NCBI RefSeq assembly: GCF_001598815.1
Contig: NZ_BCZQ01000008.1
Location: 186,001 to 250,000 of the forward strand
Length of the DNA: 64,000 nt
Direction of reading: 5' to 3'
Source: Sphingopyxis terrae subsp. terrae NBRC 15098
GTDB lineage: Bacteria; Pseudomonadota; Alphaproteobacteria; Sphingomonadales; Sphingomonadaceae
Below are positions 31,036-40,378 of this stretch, piece by piece (position 1 is the stretch's first letter; each line of letters opens with the position of its first letter). The translations under genes and the position numbers were made by a program. The notes under the pieces are model-generated. The model saw only the letters and a program-made list of their open reading frames with translations, had not been told where the DNA came from and made no database searches.

Positions 31036-32634
31036 ATGAGCAGCCTGGTCAAGAGCGTCGGGACGATCGGCGGGCTGACGCTGCTCAGCCGGATCTTCGG
31101 CTTCGCGCGCGACATGCTGCTCGCGCGCGTGCTCGGAGCCGGGCTGGCGGCCGACGCCTTTCAGCTCGCCTTCACCCTGCCCAACACCTTTCGGCGCCTG
31201 TTTGCCGAGGGCGCTTTCTCGGTCGCCTTCGTGCCGATGTACAGCCGCGCGCTGCACGGCAGCGAAGGCGACGGCGAAGCGGCGGCGGCGCGCTTCGCCG
31301 ACGATGTCCTGTCGGTCTTCCTGTGGACGCTGCTCGTCTTTTCGGGCGTGATGATGGCCGTAATGCCGGGAATCGTTTGGGTCCTCGCGCGCGATTTCGG
31401 CAGCGTTCCGGGCAAATTCGAGCTGGCGGTCTTCCTCAGCCGCGTCACCTTTCCCTATCTGGCGCTGATCAGCCTCCTCGCGATGCTGTCGGGCCTGCTC
31501 AACGCGCGGTCGCGCTTTGCGCCCGGCGCCTTTGCGCCCGTCCTCCTCAACATCGTGCTGATCGGCGGGATCATCACCGGCTGGTGGCTGCGCGGCGACA
31601 GCCACGACGACCGGATCGTCGCGATCGCGCTCGCGGTGGCGGTCAGCCTCGCCGGGGTCGTCCAGCTTGCCTATCTGTGGTGGGCGGTGCGCCGTGCCGG
31701 ACTGCGCCTGCATCTGCGGCTGCCGCGACTGACGCCCGAGGTCCGGCGGCTGGGCATGCTGATCCTCCCCGCCACATTCGGCGCGGGCATCTATCAGATC
31801 AGCCAGTTCGTCGACACCTTCTTCGCCACCTCGCTGCCGCAGGGGTCGCTGACGTTGCTCAAGCTCGCCGACCGGCTCAACCAGTTGCCGCTCGGCATCG
31901 TCGGCATCGCGCTCGGCACCGCGATCCTGCCGATGCTGTCGCGCCATATTCACAGCGGCGACGCCGCCGAGGCGCAGCGGCTGCAGAGCAATGCCTTTGA
32001 AATGGCGACGCTGCTCACCCTGCCCGCCGCCGCGGCGCTTGCCATTTGCGCGCCCGCCTTCGTCACCGCCTTTTTCGTCGGCGGCAAATTCACCGCGGCC
32101 GACGGCGCAATCATGGCCCATATCGTCGTGGCACTGGTCGCGGGGCTGCCGGCCTATGTGATCGTCAAGATATTGAACCCCGGCTTCTTCGCGCGCGAAG
32201 ACACGCGGACGCCGGTGTGGACCGCGCTCGCCGCGCTCACCCTCAATATTGCGATCAACCTCTATGTCGTCGAACGCTATGGCATCGTCGGGCTCGCGGG
32301 GGCGACCGCAGCGTCGGCAAGCTTCAACTGCCTGCTGCTCTATGCCGTGCTCCACCGCCGCGGCTGGTTCCATTTCACCGCCCGGCTGGCGAGCCGGATC
32401 GCGCGGCAGATCGTCGCGGTCGCAGCGATGTCGGCGCTGCTCGTCTGGCTGATGCCCGTCGTCGCCCCCTATTATGGCGGCAATGTCGCCGAACGGGTCG
32501 GCGCGCTCGCCGCGCTCGTGCTGGCGGGCGGCGCGACCTTTTTCGCCGTGGCTTTCCTTGTCGGTGCGCTTGACAAGGATCTGGTCGCCATGCTGACGCG
32601 GCGGCGCGGCAAGCCCGCGCCAACACAGGAGTAA
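31036..32634 (+). CDS. murJ: Lipid II flippase MurJ
   Basis: MurJ moves lipid II across the inner membrane for peptidoglycan synthesis. The 532-residue protein has 14 hydrophobic helices of the MOP superfamily, with the family start SRIFGFARDMLLARVLGAGLAADAF and the FRRLFAEGAFSVAFVP loop. Arg and Asp residues in the helix 1/2 loops match the functionally needed ones. It is followed two bases later by trpS. Confidence 0.95.
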   Translation: MSSLVKSVGTIGGLTLLSRIFGFARDMLLARVLGAGLAADAFQLAFTLPNTFRRLFAEGAFSVAFVPMYSRALHGSEGDGEAAAARFADDVLSVFLWTLLVFSGVMMAVMPGIVWVLARDFGSVPGKFELAVFLSRVTFPYLALISLLAMLSGLLNARSRFAPGAFAPVLLNIVLIGGIITGWWLRGDSHDDRIVAIALAVAVSLAGVVQLAYLWWAVRRAGLRLHLRLPRLTPEVRRLGMLILPATFGAGIYQISQFVDTFFATSLPQGSLTLLKLADRLNQLPLGIVGIALGTAILPMLSRHIHSGDAAEAQRLQSNAFEMATLLTLPAAAALAICAPAFVTAFFVGGKFTAADGAIMAHIVVALVAGLPAYVIVKILNPGFFAREDTRTPVWTALAALTLNIAINLYVVERYGIVGLAGATAASASFNCLLLYAVLHRRGWFHFTARLASRIARQIVAVAAMSALLVWLMPVVAPYYGGNVAERVGALAALVLAGGATFFAVAFLVGALDKDLVAMLTRRRGKPAPTQE

Positions 32635-32637
32635 GAC

Positions 32638-33654
32638 ATGCGGATCGTTTCGGGCATTCAGCCCACCGGAAATTTGCACCTCGGCAATTATCTGGGCGCG
32701 ATCCGCAACTGGGTGCGGATGCAGGATCAGGTGGCGAGCGAAGGCGGCGACTGTCTGTTCTTTCTGGCCGACCTGCACGCAATCTCGATGCCGCACGTCC
32801 CGGCCGATCTGACCGCAAACACCCGCGCGATGACTGCGGCGCTCGTCGCCTGCGGCATCGACCCCGACCGTTCGACCCTGTTCAACCAGGCGCGCGTCCC
32901 CGCGCATGCCGAGCTGCAATGGCTGCTCAACGGCACCGCGCGGATCGGCTGGCTTAACCGGATGACGCAGTTCAAGGACAAGTCGGGCAAGAATCGCGAG
33001 GGCGCCTCGGCGGCACTCTACACCTATCCGGTGCTGCAGGCGGCCGACGTGCTGCTCTATCAGGCGACGCACGTTCCCGTCGGCGAGGACCAGAAGCAGC
33101 ATCTGGAGCTGGCGCGCGACATCGCGCAGAAGTTCAACAATGATTATGCAAGCGCGGAAGACCCGGTCTTCACCCTGCCCGAACCGATCATCCCGCCCGA
33201 CGCCGCACGGATCATGAGCCTGCGCGACGGGTCGGCCAAGATGTCGAAATCCGATCCGTCGGACATGAGCCGCATCAACCTGACCGACGACGCCGACACG
33301 ATGATGCAGAAGGTGAAGAAGGCGAAGACCGATCCCGAACCGCTGCCGTCGGAGGCCGCAGGGCTGGAGGGGCGGCCCGAGGCGCGCAATCTGGTCGGGA
33401 TTTACGCCACGCTTGCCGACTCGAGCACCGACGCGGTGCTGCAACAGTTCGGCGGGCAGGGCTTCGGCGCGTTCAAGCCCGCGCTCGGCGAGCTGCTGGT
33501 CGAGCGGCTGGCGCCGATCAACGCGCGCTTCGTCGCGCTCAAGGACGACCAGGCGGCGCTCGACGCGATCCTCGACAAGGGCGCCGACAAGGCACGCGCG
33601 CTTGCAAAGCCGACGCTCGACACCACATATAAGGTCTTGGGCCTTTGCCGCTAA
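32638..33654 (+). CDS. trpS: Tryptophan--tRNA ligase
   Basis: TrpS charges tRNA-Trp. The 338-residue class I synthetase has [17 protein letters not shown] (HIGH-like HLGN), DLHAIS and KMSKS (in [13 protein letters not shown] near residue 202). CVs of the dimer interface are the expected ones. It lies at the end of secB-murJ-trpS, spaced by a few bases, so the three are likely one operon. Confidence 0.97.
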   Translation: MRIVSGIQPTGNLHLGNYLGAIRNWVRMQDQVASEGGDCLFFLADLHAISMPHVPADLTANTRAMTAALVACGIDPDRSTLFNQARVPAHAELQWLLNGTARIGWLNRMTQFKDKSGKNREGASAALYTYPVLQAADVLLYQATHVPVGEDQKQHLELARDIAQKFNNDYASAEDPVFTLPEPIIPPDAARIMSLRDGSAKMSKSDPSDMSRINLTDDADTMMQKVKKAKTDPEPLPSEAAGLEGRPEARNLVGIYATLADSSTDAVLQQFGGQGFGAFKPALGELLVERLAPINARFVALKDDQAALDAILDKGADKARALAKPTLDTTYKVLGLCR

Positions 33655-33774
33655 GTCATTGTCTGCGTGGAACGGAGCTGCGACGAAGCGGGTTAAACCA
33701 AGGTTCAGCCGCACCGGCGTAGTCATGCTATAAACGGTGTGTGCTGTGCGCGCACCGAATCACGGAGCATGATG

Positions 33775-34470
33775 ATGAGCAAGACAATCTTTCGGCGTCT
33801 GGGACTCGCCGCCATGACCGGCGCGGCGCTGGTGATGGCAGGCTGTGCCGCCACGCCCTTCCGCGCCGATGTTGCGCGCTTCCAGACCCAGCTTCCCGCA
33901 CCGCAGGGGCAGAGCTTCGCGATCGAGGCGAATGACCCGGCGCTGCAGGGCGGGATCGAGTTCAACCAATATGCGACGCTCGTCGCGGGCGAACTGACGC
34001 GCTATGGCTATCGTCCCGCTGCCCCCGGCGAAAAGGCCGACATGGTCGTGCGCATGGATTATGGTATCGACAAGGGGCGCGAACGCGTCGTCTCCTCGCC
34101 CGGTTTCGGCAATCCTTGGTACGGCGGCTATTACGGTCGCGGCTTCTATTCGCCGCCCGTGATCGTGCGCGGCCCGCGGGGACGCCGCTATATCTACGGC
34201 TGGCGCGACCCCTTCATGTGGGGCGGCTTCGGCCCGAGCTGGGGCTATAACGACGTCGAAAGCTTCACCGTCTACACCAGCGACCTCAACCTGCAGATCA
34301 GCCGCGCCGCCGACGGCTATCGACTGTTCGAAGGCCATGCGCAGGCGCAGTCGCGCGACAATGACCTGACGCAGATCGTTCCCAACCTGGTCGAGGCGAT
34401 GTTCACCAACTTCCCCGGCAATTCGGGCGAACGGGTGCGCATCACCGTGGCGCCGCCCGAAAAGAAGTAA
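33775..34470 (+). CDS. DUF4136 lipoprotein
   Basis: The 231-residue protein has lipobox VMAGC (Cys24) and matches DUF4136: residues YATLVAGELTRYGYRPA, MVVRMDYGIDKGRE and a Tyr/Gly-rich loop (PWYGGYYGRGFYSPP). The C-terminal IVPNLVEAMFTNFPG is family-like. The function is unknown. Three ATGs are in tandem; the last (33775) is used because GGAG at 33764 is then spaced correctly. Confidence 0.85.
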   Translation: MSKTIFRRLGLAAMTGAALVMAGCAATPFRADVARFQTQLPAPQGQSFAIEANDPALQGGIEFNQYATLVAGELTRYGYRPAAPGEKADMVVRMDYGIDKGRERVVSSPGFGNPWYGGYYGRGFYSPPVIVRGPRGRRYIYGWRDPFMWGGFGPSWGYNDVESFTVYTSDLNLQISRAADGYRLFEGHAQAQSRDNDLTQIVPNLVEAMFTNFPGNSGERVRITVAPPEKK

Positions 34471-34491
34471 GCGCCAAAGGCGTTTCTGCAA

Positions 34492-34523
34492 AAGCCCGCC
34501 TTCGCACCGAAGGCGGGCTTTTT
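34492..34523 (+). terminator. Strong bidirectional terminator
   Basis: AAGCCCGCCTTCG at 34492-34504 is the exact inverse of CGAAGGCGGGCTT at 34508-34520, with a CAC loop and TTTTT after it. A-rich bases on the left give the minus strand a T-run too. It separates the DUF4136 gene from the end of the crt-nad unit. Confidence 0.9.
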
Positions 34524-34533
34524 CGTGCGCGGG

Positions 34534-35055
34534 CTATCGATCGAGCCCCGCCGCCGCGATCGCGGCGAGCGCGCTTTCGAGGCGAGCGTCGCCGTCGCCT
34601 TCGACCCAGGCCCAAGGCAGACGGCGGCGGTCGAGTTCGGCGATCGCAACGTCCATGAACTGCCGCCGCGCAAGGTCGCTGCCGAACAGCCGCGTGCCGT
34701 CCTCGCGCCACGGCAGGTCGAGCGCGGGGACGAGATAGAAGTCGGCGACATCACTCCAGGTGTCGATTTCGGGCAAACGCCGACCGAGCAACATGATCGC
34801 CCACGCCTGGGTCATCAGCGGATCGGTGTCCGAAATCATCCACGCCGGAGCTTGCGCGAGGGCAAGCTTCGTCGCGGCGATGTGGCCGTGGAAGATGGCG
34901 AGCAGGTCGCCGGCTTCGAGATCGGTACCGTTCGCTTCGCAATAGGTGCGGCCATATTCGGGGACGACCACGCCGCCGAGACGCGCGGCAAGGCGCGGCG
35001 CCAGCTTCGACTTGCCGGTCGATTCGGCGCCGTGGAGGCAGATATGGCGCGTCAT
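34534..35055 (-). CDS. NadR-like AAA kinase (probable ribosylnicotinamide kinase)
   Basis: This 173-residue P-loop protein starts MTRHICLHGAESTGKS, the Walker A of the NadR kinase-like family (Gly9 to Ser16), followed by VPEYGRTYCEANG as in NadR. WMISDTDPLMTQAWA resembles the Walker B region. NadR-type kinases phosphorylate nicotinamide riboside to NMN. There is no adenylyltransferase domain. Its ATG overlaps the TGA of the PnuC-like transporter gene (ATGA). Transporter plus kinase is the usual nicotinamide riboside salvage pair. Confidence 0.87.
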   Translation of the reverse strand: MTRHICLHGAESTGKSKLAPRLAARLGGVVVPEYGRTYCEANGTDLEAGDLLAIFHGHIAATKLALAQAPAWMISDTDPLMTQAWAIMLLGRRLPEIDTWSDVADFYLVPALDLPWREDGTRLFGSDLARRQFMDVAIAELDRRRLPWAWVEGDGDARLESALAAIAAAGLDR

Positions 35056-35624
35056 GCCGGCATCGCCGCGGGCGCGGCGGCGGCGCGGCGCCACTGGATC
35101 AGCCCGTCGATCGACAGTCCCAGCAGGACGATATAGACCGCGCTGGTCGCATAAAGGCCGCGCCACGCGAACAGCGGCACCGCGATCAGATCGACCAGAA
35201 TCCACAGCCACCAGCTTTCGACGCGGCGCCGCGCGAGCAGCCATTGCGCCGCGATGCTGAGCATCGCGATGCCGCCGTCGATCCACGGCGCCGCGGCGTC
35301 GGTGTAGCGGTGCATCGCCGAACTCCACACGACCCAGGCCGCCGCAACGGCGGCGCCCCACCGCCAGCGATCGCGGCCGGGCATCCATCCGACGGGCACG
35401 CCGCTGTCGTCGCGCGCGCGGACCCAGCTGAGCCAGCCGTAAAGATTGAGGACGAAGAAAAATCCCTGGAGCAGCATGTCGCTGTACAGCTTCGCTTCGT
35501 AGAAAACGAAGGCATAGAGGGTGACGGCAGCGAGCGCGAAAGGATAGTTCCACACCTTGCGCATTGCGACCAGCGCGACGTTGATCAGGACGAGCGCGGC
35601 GGCCAGCCATTCGAGCTGGCTCAT
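35052..35624 (-). CDS. pnuC: PnuC-type nicotinamide riboside transporter
   Basis: The 190-residue inner-membrane protein has about seven hydrophobic helices. The PnuC signature is visible near the end: WILVDLIAVPLFAWRGLYAT then YIVLLGLSIDGLIQWRR. PnuC takes up NAD precursors such as nicotinamide riboside and works with a kinase that traps the product, which is the next gene. The start overlaps the crtB stop (ATGA). Confidence 0.88.
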   Translation of the reverse strand: MSQLEWLAAALVLINVALVAMRKVWNYPFALAAVTLYAFVFYEAKLYSDMLLQGFFFVLNLYGWLSWVRARDDSGVPVGWMPGRDRWRWGAAVAAAWVVWSSAMHRYTDAAAPWIDGGIAMLSIAAQWLLARRRVESWWLWILVDLIAVPLFAWRGLYATSAVYIVLLGLSIDGLIQWRRAAAAPAAMPA

Positions 35625-36592
35625 TGCGCCGCCTCCGCATCACCGGCGAACCGCGGGCGGGTCCACAGCCCGTCGCGGGCGATCCGCCGCAGCGGCGGGC
35701 GGCGCAGCACCGACCAGCCGGCGCGCGCCACCCAGCCGAATTTCGCGGCGCGCGTCGTCGCGGTGCGATGGTCCCACGCATGATCGCCGCGCCGCCGCAC
35801 CGCGCGCGCGATGTCGCCATAGATGCCCGCCGCCGCAAGCACCGCCCAGCGGCTGCGCGGCGGCAGCTTGCGCGCGCCCCAGCGCGCCGACGCTTCATAT
35901 TCTCCGGCCATTTCGGCGAGCCATTTCGCCATCACGGCAAGGCGCGGGCGAAAGGCCGGATGCATATGCTGACCCGGCGGAATATCCAGTTCGACCAGCC
36001 AGTCGACCGGCAGATAGCAGCGGTCGGCCGCCGCATCTTCGGCAATGTCGCGCGCGATATTGGCGAGCTGGAACGCCAAGCCGAGGTCGGACGCACGGTC
36101 GAGCGTCGTTTCGTCGGCCGGATCGACCCCCATGACGAGCGCCATCGCGACGCCCACTGCGCCCGCGACATGATAGCAATAGCGCAACAGATCGGCCTCG
36201 CTGCGCGGGCGCCAGTCGGCGGCGTCGAGTTCGAAGCCTGCGACGATGTCGTCGATCACCGCGCGCGGGATCGCGACCTCGGTCAGCAACAGGCCGAGCG
36301 CGTCGAAGGCGGGATCGCCGGTAGGATCCCCGGCAAAGGCGCGATCGGTCAGGTCGCGGATGCGCGCGACCGCCGCCACCGCGTCGTGCCCCGCGCGCAT
36401 GGTGCCGCCATGATCCTGCCCGTCGGTCAGATCGTCGGCGGCGCGGCACCAGGCATAGAGCAGCAGCACCCGTTCGCGTGTCCGCCGGTCGAACAGCCGG
36501 CTGGCGAGCGCAAAGCTTTTCGACCCGCGCGCGATGCTGTCGTGCGCAAAGCGGTGCAGGGCCGCCGCATCATAGCCCCCCGCCGCGGTCAT
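35621..36592 (-). CDS. crtB: Phytoene synthase
   Basis: CrtB condenses two GGPP into phytoene, the first committed step of carotenoid synthesis. The 323-residue protein has the two Asp-rich Mg-binding motifs, WCRAADDLTDG and LANIARDIAEDA, and LPVDWLVE and YLPV contexts typical of bacterial CrtB. Its start TAATG shares one base with the LOG gene stop. It is in the same strand and unit as crtI and crtY. Confidence 0.94.
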   Translation of the reverse strand: MTAAGGYDAAALHRFAHDSIARGSKSFALASRLFDRRTRERVLLLYAWCRAADDLTDGQDHGGTMRAGHDAVAAVARIRDLTDRAFAGDPTGDPAFDALGLLLTEVAIPRAVIDDIVAGFELDAADWRPRSEADLLRYCYHVAGAVGVAMALVMGVDPADETTLDRASDLGLAFQLANIARDIAEDAAADRCYLPVDWLVELDIPPGQHMHPAFRPRLAVMAKWLAEMAGEYEASARWGARKLPPRSRWAVLAAAGIYGDIARAVRRRGDHAWDHRTATTRAAKFGWVARAGWSVLRRPPLRRIARDGLWTRPRFAGDAEAAQ

Positions 36593-37176
36593 TACAGATC
36601 GTCGGCCTTCATCGCGAAGATCGGCTCGTGCGGCTGGTAAGCGGCCATCTTGTCGAGCAGTTCGTCGATTCCCGCATCGACGATCATGATCCCGGCGTGC
36701 GCAGGCCGGATGAAACCGACATCGATCATCCGGCGATTGAAGGCGATCAGATCGTTATAGAAGCCCGCGGCGTTGAGCAGCCCGACGGGCTTGGCATGAT
36801 AGCCGAGCTGCGCCCAGCTGATCGCTTCCCACAATTCATCCATCGTCCCGACGCCGCCGGGGATGGTCAGAAAGCCGTCCGACAGGTCGGTGAACATCTT
36901 CTTGCGTTCGTGCATTCCCGAAACGACGTGCAGTTCGGTGCAGCCGCGATGCGCGACCTCGGTCCCGACCAGCGCATCGGGGATCACCCCGATCACCTCG
37001 CCGCCCGCTTCGAGGGCGCTGTCGGCGACCGCACCCATCAGCCCGAGCCGGCCGCCGCCATAGACGACCCCGATGCCGCGGCTCGCCAGCGTCCGGCCGA
37101 CGTGGCGCGCGGTTTCCATATAGATCGGGTCTTCGGGGGTTGCGGACCCGCAATAGACGGCAATGCGTTTCATCAT
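36592..37176 (-). CDS. LOG family phosphoribohydrolase
   Basis: The 194-residue protein has the LOG motif PGGVGTMDELWEAISWAQLG and a Rossmann-like start IAVYCGSATPED with VYGGGRLGLMG. LOG enzymes split nucleoside monophosphates into base and ribose 5-phosphate; plant and some bacterial members activate cytokinins. AMP is a usual substrate in bacteria. It lies between crtI and crtB and overlaps both ends, an unusual place for a LOG gene. Confidence 0.92.
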   Translation of the reverse strand: MMKRIAVYCGSATPEDPIYMETARHVGRTLASRGIGVVYGGGRLGLMGAVADSALEAGGEVIGVIPDALVGTEVAHRGCTELHVVSGMHERKKMFTDLSDGFLTIPGGVGTMDELWEAISWAQLGYHAKPVGLLNAAGFYNDLIAFNRRMIDVGFIRPAHAGIMIVDAGIDELLDKMAAYQPHEPIFAMKADDL

Positions 37177-38645
37177 TCTTCCAACATCAATTGGGCGGTC
37201 GCCTTCGCGCTGCCGACGACACCCGGAATACCGGCGCCCGGATGCGTCCCGGCGCCGACGAAGTAAAGGTTCGAAATCATATCGTCGCGATTATGGGCGC
37301 GAAACCACGCGCTCTGCCATAGCACGGGTTCGAGGCTGAAGGCGCTGCCAAGATGCGCCGACAGATCGCGGCCAAAATCGGCGGGCGTATAGTGAAAACG
37401 CGTGACGAGATTGGCGCGGAGGCCGGGCGCGACGCGGCGTTCGACCTCGTCCAGGATCGCGTCGGCAAAACGCGCGCCGAAATCGCCGTCCCAGTCGGCC
37501 TTCGCCTTGCCGAGATGCGCGACGGGGGCAAGCGCGTAGAAAGTCGAATGGTCGGGGGGCGCCATGCCGGGATCGGTGATGCTGGGATGATGGAGGTAGA
37601 GCGAGAAATCGTCGGGGACCCTCCCGCCATAGATGTCATCGAGCAGCCCCTTGTAGCGCGGGCCGAAGAGGATGCTGTGGTGCGCGACGTCCGGATAGTC
37701 GCCCTTCGTCCCGAAATGGACGACGAAGAGCGATGGCGACCAGCGCTTGCGCGCCAGGCTTTTGGCGACCTTTGCCCCGCGCGAATGGTCGAGAAGATCC
37801 CTGTAGCTGTGCATCAGGTCGCCGTTGCACGCGACCATGTCGGCCGCGCCCTGCCAGCCGCCGGCGGTCGTCACCCCGGTCGCGCGATCGCCCCGCGTCT
37901 CGATCCGCGCCACCGGATCGCCCAGCCGCAGCACCCCGCCCAGCCGCTCGAACAATCGCACCATCGCCGCGACCAGCGCGTTGGTGCCGCCGCGCGCGAA
38001 CCACACGCCGCCGTCCTTTTCGATCGTGTGGATCAGCGCATAGATGCTGCTGGTCGTCATCGGATTGCCGCCGACGAGCAGCGTGTGGAACGACAGCGCC
38101 TGCCGCAGCCGTTCGTCCTTCACATAAGAGGAGACGATCGAATAGACGCTGCGCCATGCCTGATATTTCGCGAGCGCGGGCGCCGCGCGCAGCATCGCGG
38201 CGAAATCGAGGAAAGCGACCGAACCGAGCTTCACATAGCCTTCTTCGTAAACGCCGCGCGAATAGTCGAGGAAGCGCTCGTACCCCGCGACATCGGCGGG
38301 ATCGAGCTTTGCGATTTCGGCGCGCAGCGCCGCTTCGTCATTCGAATAATCGAAGTTGGTGCCGTCGGGCCAGTTCAGCCGGTAAAAGGGGGTGACGGGC
38401 ACAAGATCGACGTCGGCCGCCATGTCCTGACCGCTGAGCGCCCAAAGTTCATTGAGGCAGGGCGGGTCGGTGATGACGGTCGGCCCGGCGTCGAAGGTAA
38501 AGCCCTCGCGCCGCCAATGATAGGCGCGCCCGCCGGGCTTGTCGCGCGCTTCGACCACCGTGGTCGCGATCCCCGCCGACTGGAGCCGGATCGCGAGCGC
38601 AAGCCCGCCGAATCCGGCACCGATAACGATGGCCCTTCGCGTCAT
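37173..38645 (-). CDS. crtI: Phytoene desaturase
   Basis: CrtI converts phytoene to lycopene with FAD. The 490-residue protein begins with the dinucleotide-binding IVIGAGFGGLALAIRL, followed by VVEARDKPGGRAY, and ends with the family C-terminal YFVGAGTHPGAGIPGVVGSAK. The ATG at 38645 overlaps the crtY stop (ATGA). The longer in-frame upstream extension is inside crtY and is not used. Confidence 0.96.
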   Translation of the reverse strand: MTRRAIVIGAGFGGLALAIRLQSAGIATTVVEARDKPGGRAYHWRREGFTFDAGPTVITDPPCLNELWALSGQDMAADVDLVPVTPFYRLNWPDGTNFDYSNDEAALRAEIAKLDPADVAGYERFLDYSRGVYEEGYVKLGSVAFLDFAAMLRAAPALAKYQAWRSVYSIVSSYVKDERLRQALSFHTLLVGGNPMTTSSIYALIHTIEKDGGVWFARGGTNALVAAMVRLFERLGGVLRLGDPVARIETRGDRATGVTTAGGWQGAADMVACNGDLMHSYRDLLDHSRGAKVAKSLARKRWSPSLFVVHFGTKGDYPDVAHHSILFGPRYKGLLDDIYGGRVPDDFSLYLHHPSITDPGMAPPDHSTFYALAPVAHLGKAKADWDGDFGARFADAILDEVERRVAPGLRANLVTRFHYTPADFGRDLSAHLGSAFSLEPVLWQSAWFRAHNRDDMISNLYFVGAGTHPGAGIPGVVGSAKATAQLMLEE

Positions 38646-39799
38646 AGCCAGTCGAAACTCCCGATTGCCCTGATTGCGCGTCCGATAGGCACCGGCGGGC
38701 GGCCCGACAAGAGCCGCAACCGGTCGGCACCGCTCGACGCGCCGGCATAGAAACGCGCGATCAGCGCGGGCGACAGGCGATAGAAGCGCTGGAAGATGCG
38801 ATAGCGCTCGGCCGGTTCCGCCGCGCGGAACAGCATCGCGCCGAGCATGCGGTAGAAGCGCTGGCGCTGCCAAGCCGTCGCCGCATCGGTGCGCAGCCGC
38901 GCGCCGAGATCGGCACGGTCGACGAGCGCGGGCAGCGCCGCCGCGGTGCGTACCGCGTCGGGCAGCGAATAGCCGGTCGTTGCGTGAAAGCGCCCCGCGC
39001 GCACGCCGATACGCGCCACGGCGTCGTCCCGCGGCCAGATCGCGTCGAAATCGCCGGCCATGACGACGGGCAGCCATCCGGTTTCCTCGCGCGCGACTGC
39101 ACTGACCGTCCACCCGCGCGCCGCCGCATAATCGGCGATCCGGCCGCGGACCGCGCCGACGTCGAGGTCGGCGTTGTCGCCATAATAAGTGTCCTCGACG
39201 AAGACGGTCTCGGCATCGAAGGGCAGGCAATAGACGAAGCGATAGCCGCCGATCTGATCGACCGTAGCATCCATCACCACGGGCTGGGTGAGGCCGTGTC
39301 CGCCCGCGACGCGCAGCGCCTGCCCGACGAATTTCTGCCAGCCGCAATCGACCCCCGCGAGGTCGCCGACCCCGCGCGCGTCGATGACGTGGCGCGCGGC
39401 GAGCCGGTCGCCCCCCTCCAGCAGTACCGATTGCGGCGCGAGCCGCGTCGCCGCCTTCGCGATCAGCCGTTCGGGCGGCAACAGCGCGGCGACCGCCTCC
39501 GCCAGCGTTTCGCTGTCGATGCTGTTGTAGGCCATGGCAATCGCGCGGCGATAGGCGGGAAAGGCAACGTCATAGCCGCTCCAGCGATGCGCGATCAGCG
39601 GCTCGATCAGCCAGCGGTCGCGCGCCGCGACGTCGCCGTCGAAAAAGGACCAGAGATGATTGCCGCCGACCGGCCCCGGCTCGATCAGCCGCACGTCGAG
39701 ATCGGGGCGCCGCCGCGCCAGCGCGAGCGTTGCCAGCCCGCCGGCGAGCCCGCCGCCGACGATGGCGATGTCGCAAGAGTCGGAATCGGCGCCGTTCAT
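38642..39799 (-). CDS. crtY: Lycopene beta-cyclase
   Basis: CrtY makes beta-ionone rings on lycopene to give beta-carotene. The 385-residue protein has an N-terminal FAD/NAD motif, DIAIVGGGLAGGLATLAL, and the family stretch VGGNHLWSFFDGDV. VIDARGVGD and FVEDTYYGD are also family elements. It is the first gene of the six-gene coupled unit and is divergent from an acetyltransferase gene across 45 bases. Confidence 0.94.
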   Translation of the reverse strand: MNGADSDSCDIAIVGGGLAGGLATLALARRRPDLDVRLIEPGPVGGNHLWSFFDGDVAARDRWLIEPLIAHRWSGYDVAFPAYRRAIAMAYNSIDSETLAEAVAALLPPERLIAKAATRLAPQSVLLEGGDRLAARHVIDARGVGDLAGVDCGWQKFVGQALRVAGGHGLTQPVVMDATVDQIGGYRFVYCLPFDAETVFVEDTYYGDNADLDVGAVRGRIADYAAARGWTVSAVAREETGWLPVVMAGDFDAIWPRDDAVARIGVRAGRFHATTGYSLPDAVRTAAALPALVDRADLGARLRTDAATAWQRQRFYRMLGAMLFRAAEPAERYRIFQRFYRLSPALIARFYAGASSGADRLRLLSGRPPVPIGRAIRAIGSFDWL

Positions 39800-39844
39800 C
39801 CAGCAGCCCTAGCGAGGCTGGCGGCGAGCGGCTATCGCTTTCGC

Positions 39845-40378
39845 ATGGCAGCGCCCGATCCCGTCATCCGCTCCGCGACCCCCGACGATGCCAGGGCCAT
39901 TGCCGCAATCTATGCGCACCATGTCGCGCACGGAACCGCCAGCTACGACACCGAACCGCGGAGCACGCTCGCCACCGCGGCGCTGATTTCGGAGCATCGC
40001 GGAAAGGGCTGGCCCTTTCTGGTCGCCGAGGCGGCCGACGGCGAGATCGTGGGCTATGCCTATGCCAGCCAGTTCCGCCCGCGCGCCGCCTATGCCTGGG
40101 CGTGCGAGGACAGCATTTATGTGGCCCCGACGCAGCAAGGACGCGGGGTGGGTCGGGCCTTGCTCGCCGCGCTGCTCGACGCCGCCGAAGCATCGGGCTT
40201 CCGCACGATGGTCGCGGTGATCGGCGGCGCCGAGCCTGCCTCGATCGCGCTCCATGCGGCGGCGGGTTTCGTCCACGCGGGGCGCCTCGTCGGCATGGGG
40301 TGGAAGCATGGGCGCTGGCTCGACACCGTCTATATGCAGCGCCCGCTCGGCGACGGCACCGCGAGCGCGCCCGCATGA
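39845..40378 (+). CDS. GNAT acetyltransferase (phosphinothricin/methionine sulfoximine type)
   Basis: The 177-residue protein has the Pat-like pattern: IRSATPDDARAIAAIYAHHVAHGTASYD, then YVAPTQQGRGVGRALLAAL (acetyl-CoA loop) and GGAEPASIALHAAAGF. Family members detoxify glutamine analogues by N-acetylation. It is divergent from crtY and its stop overlaps the start of the hydroxylase gene. Confidence 0.9.
   Translation: MAAPDPVIRSATPDDARAIAAIYAHHVAHGTASYDTEPRSTLATAALISEHRGKGWPFLVAEAADGEIVGYAYASQFRPRAAYAWACEDSIYVAPTQQGRGVGRALLAALLDAAEASGFRTMVAVIGGAEPASIALHAAAGFVHAGRLVGMGWKHGRWLDTVYMQRPLGDGTASAPA

Noticed and set aside
30331-33726. 1131-codon open frame opposite secB-murJ-trpS
   Set aside because: Runs across three certain genes and their gaps on the other strand; composition is that of a shadow frame.
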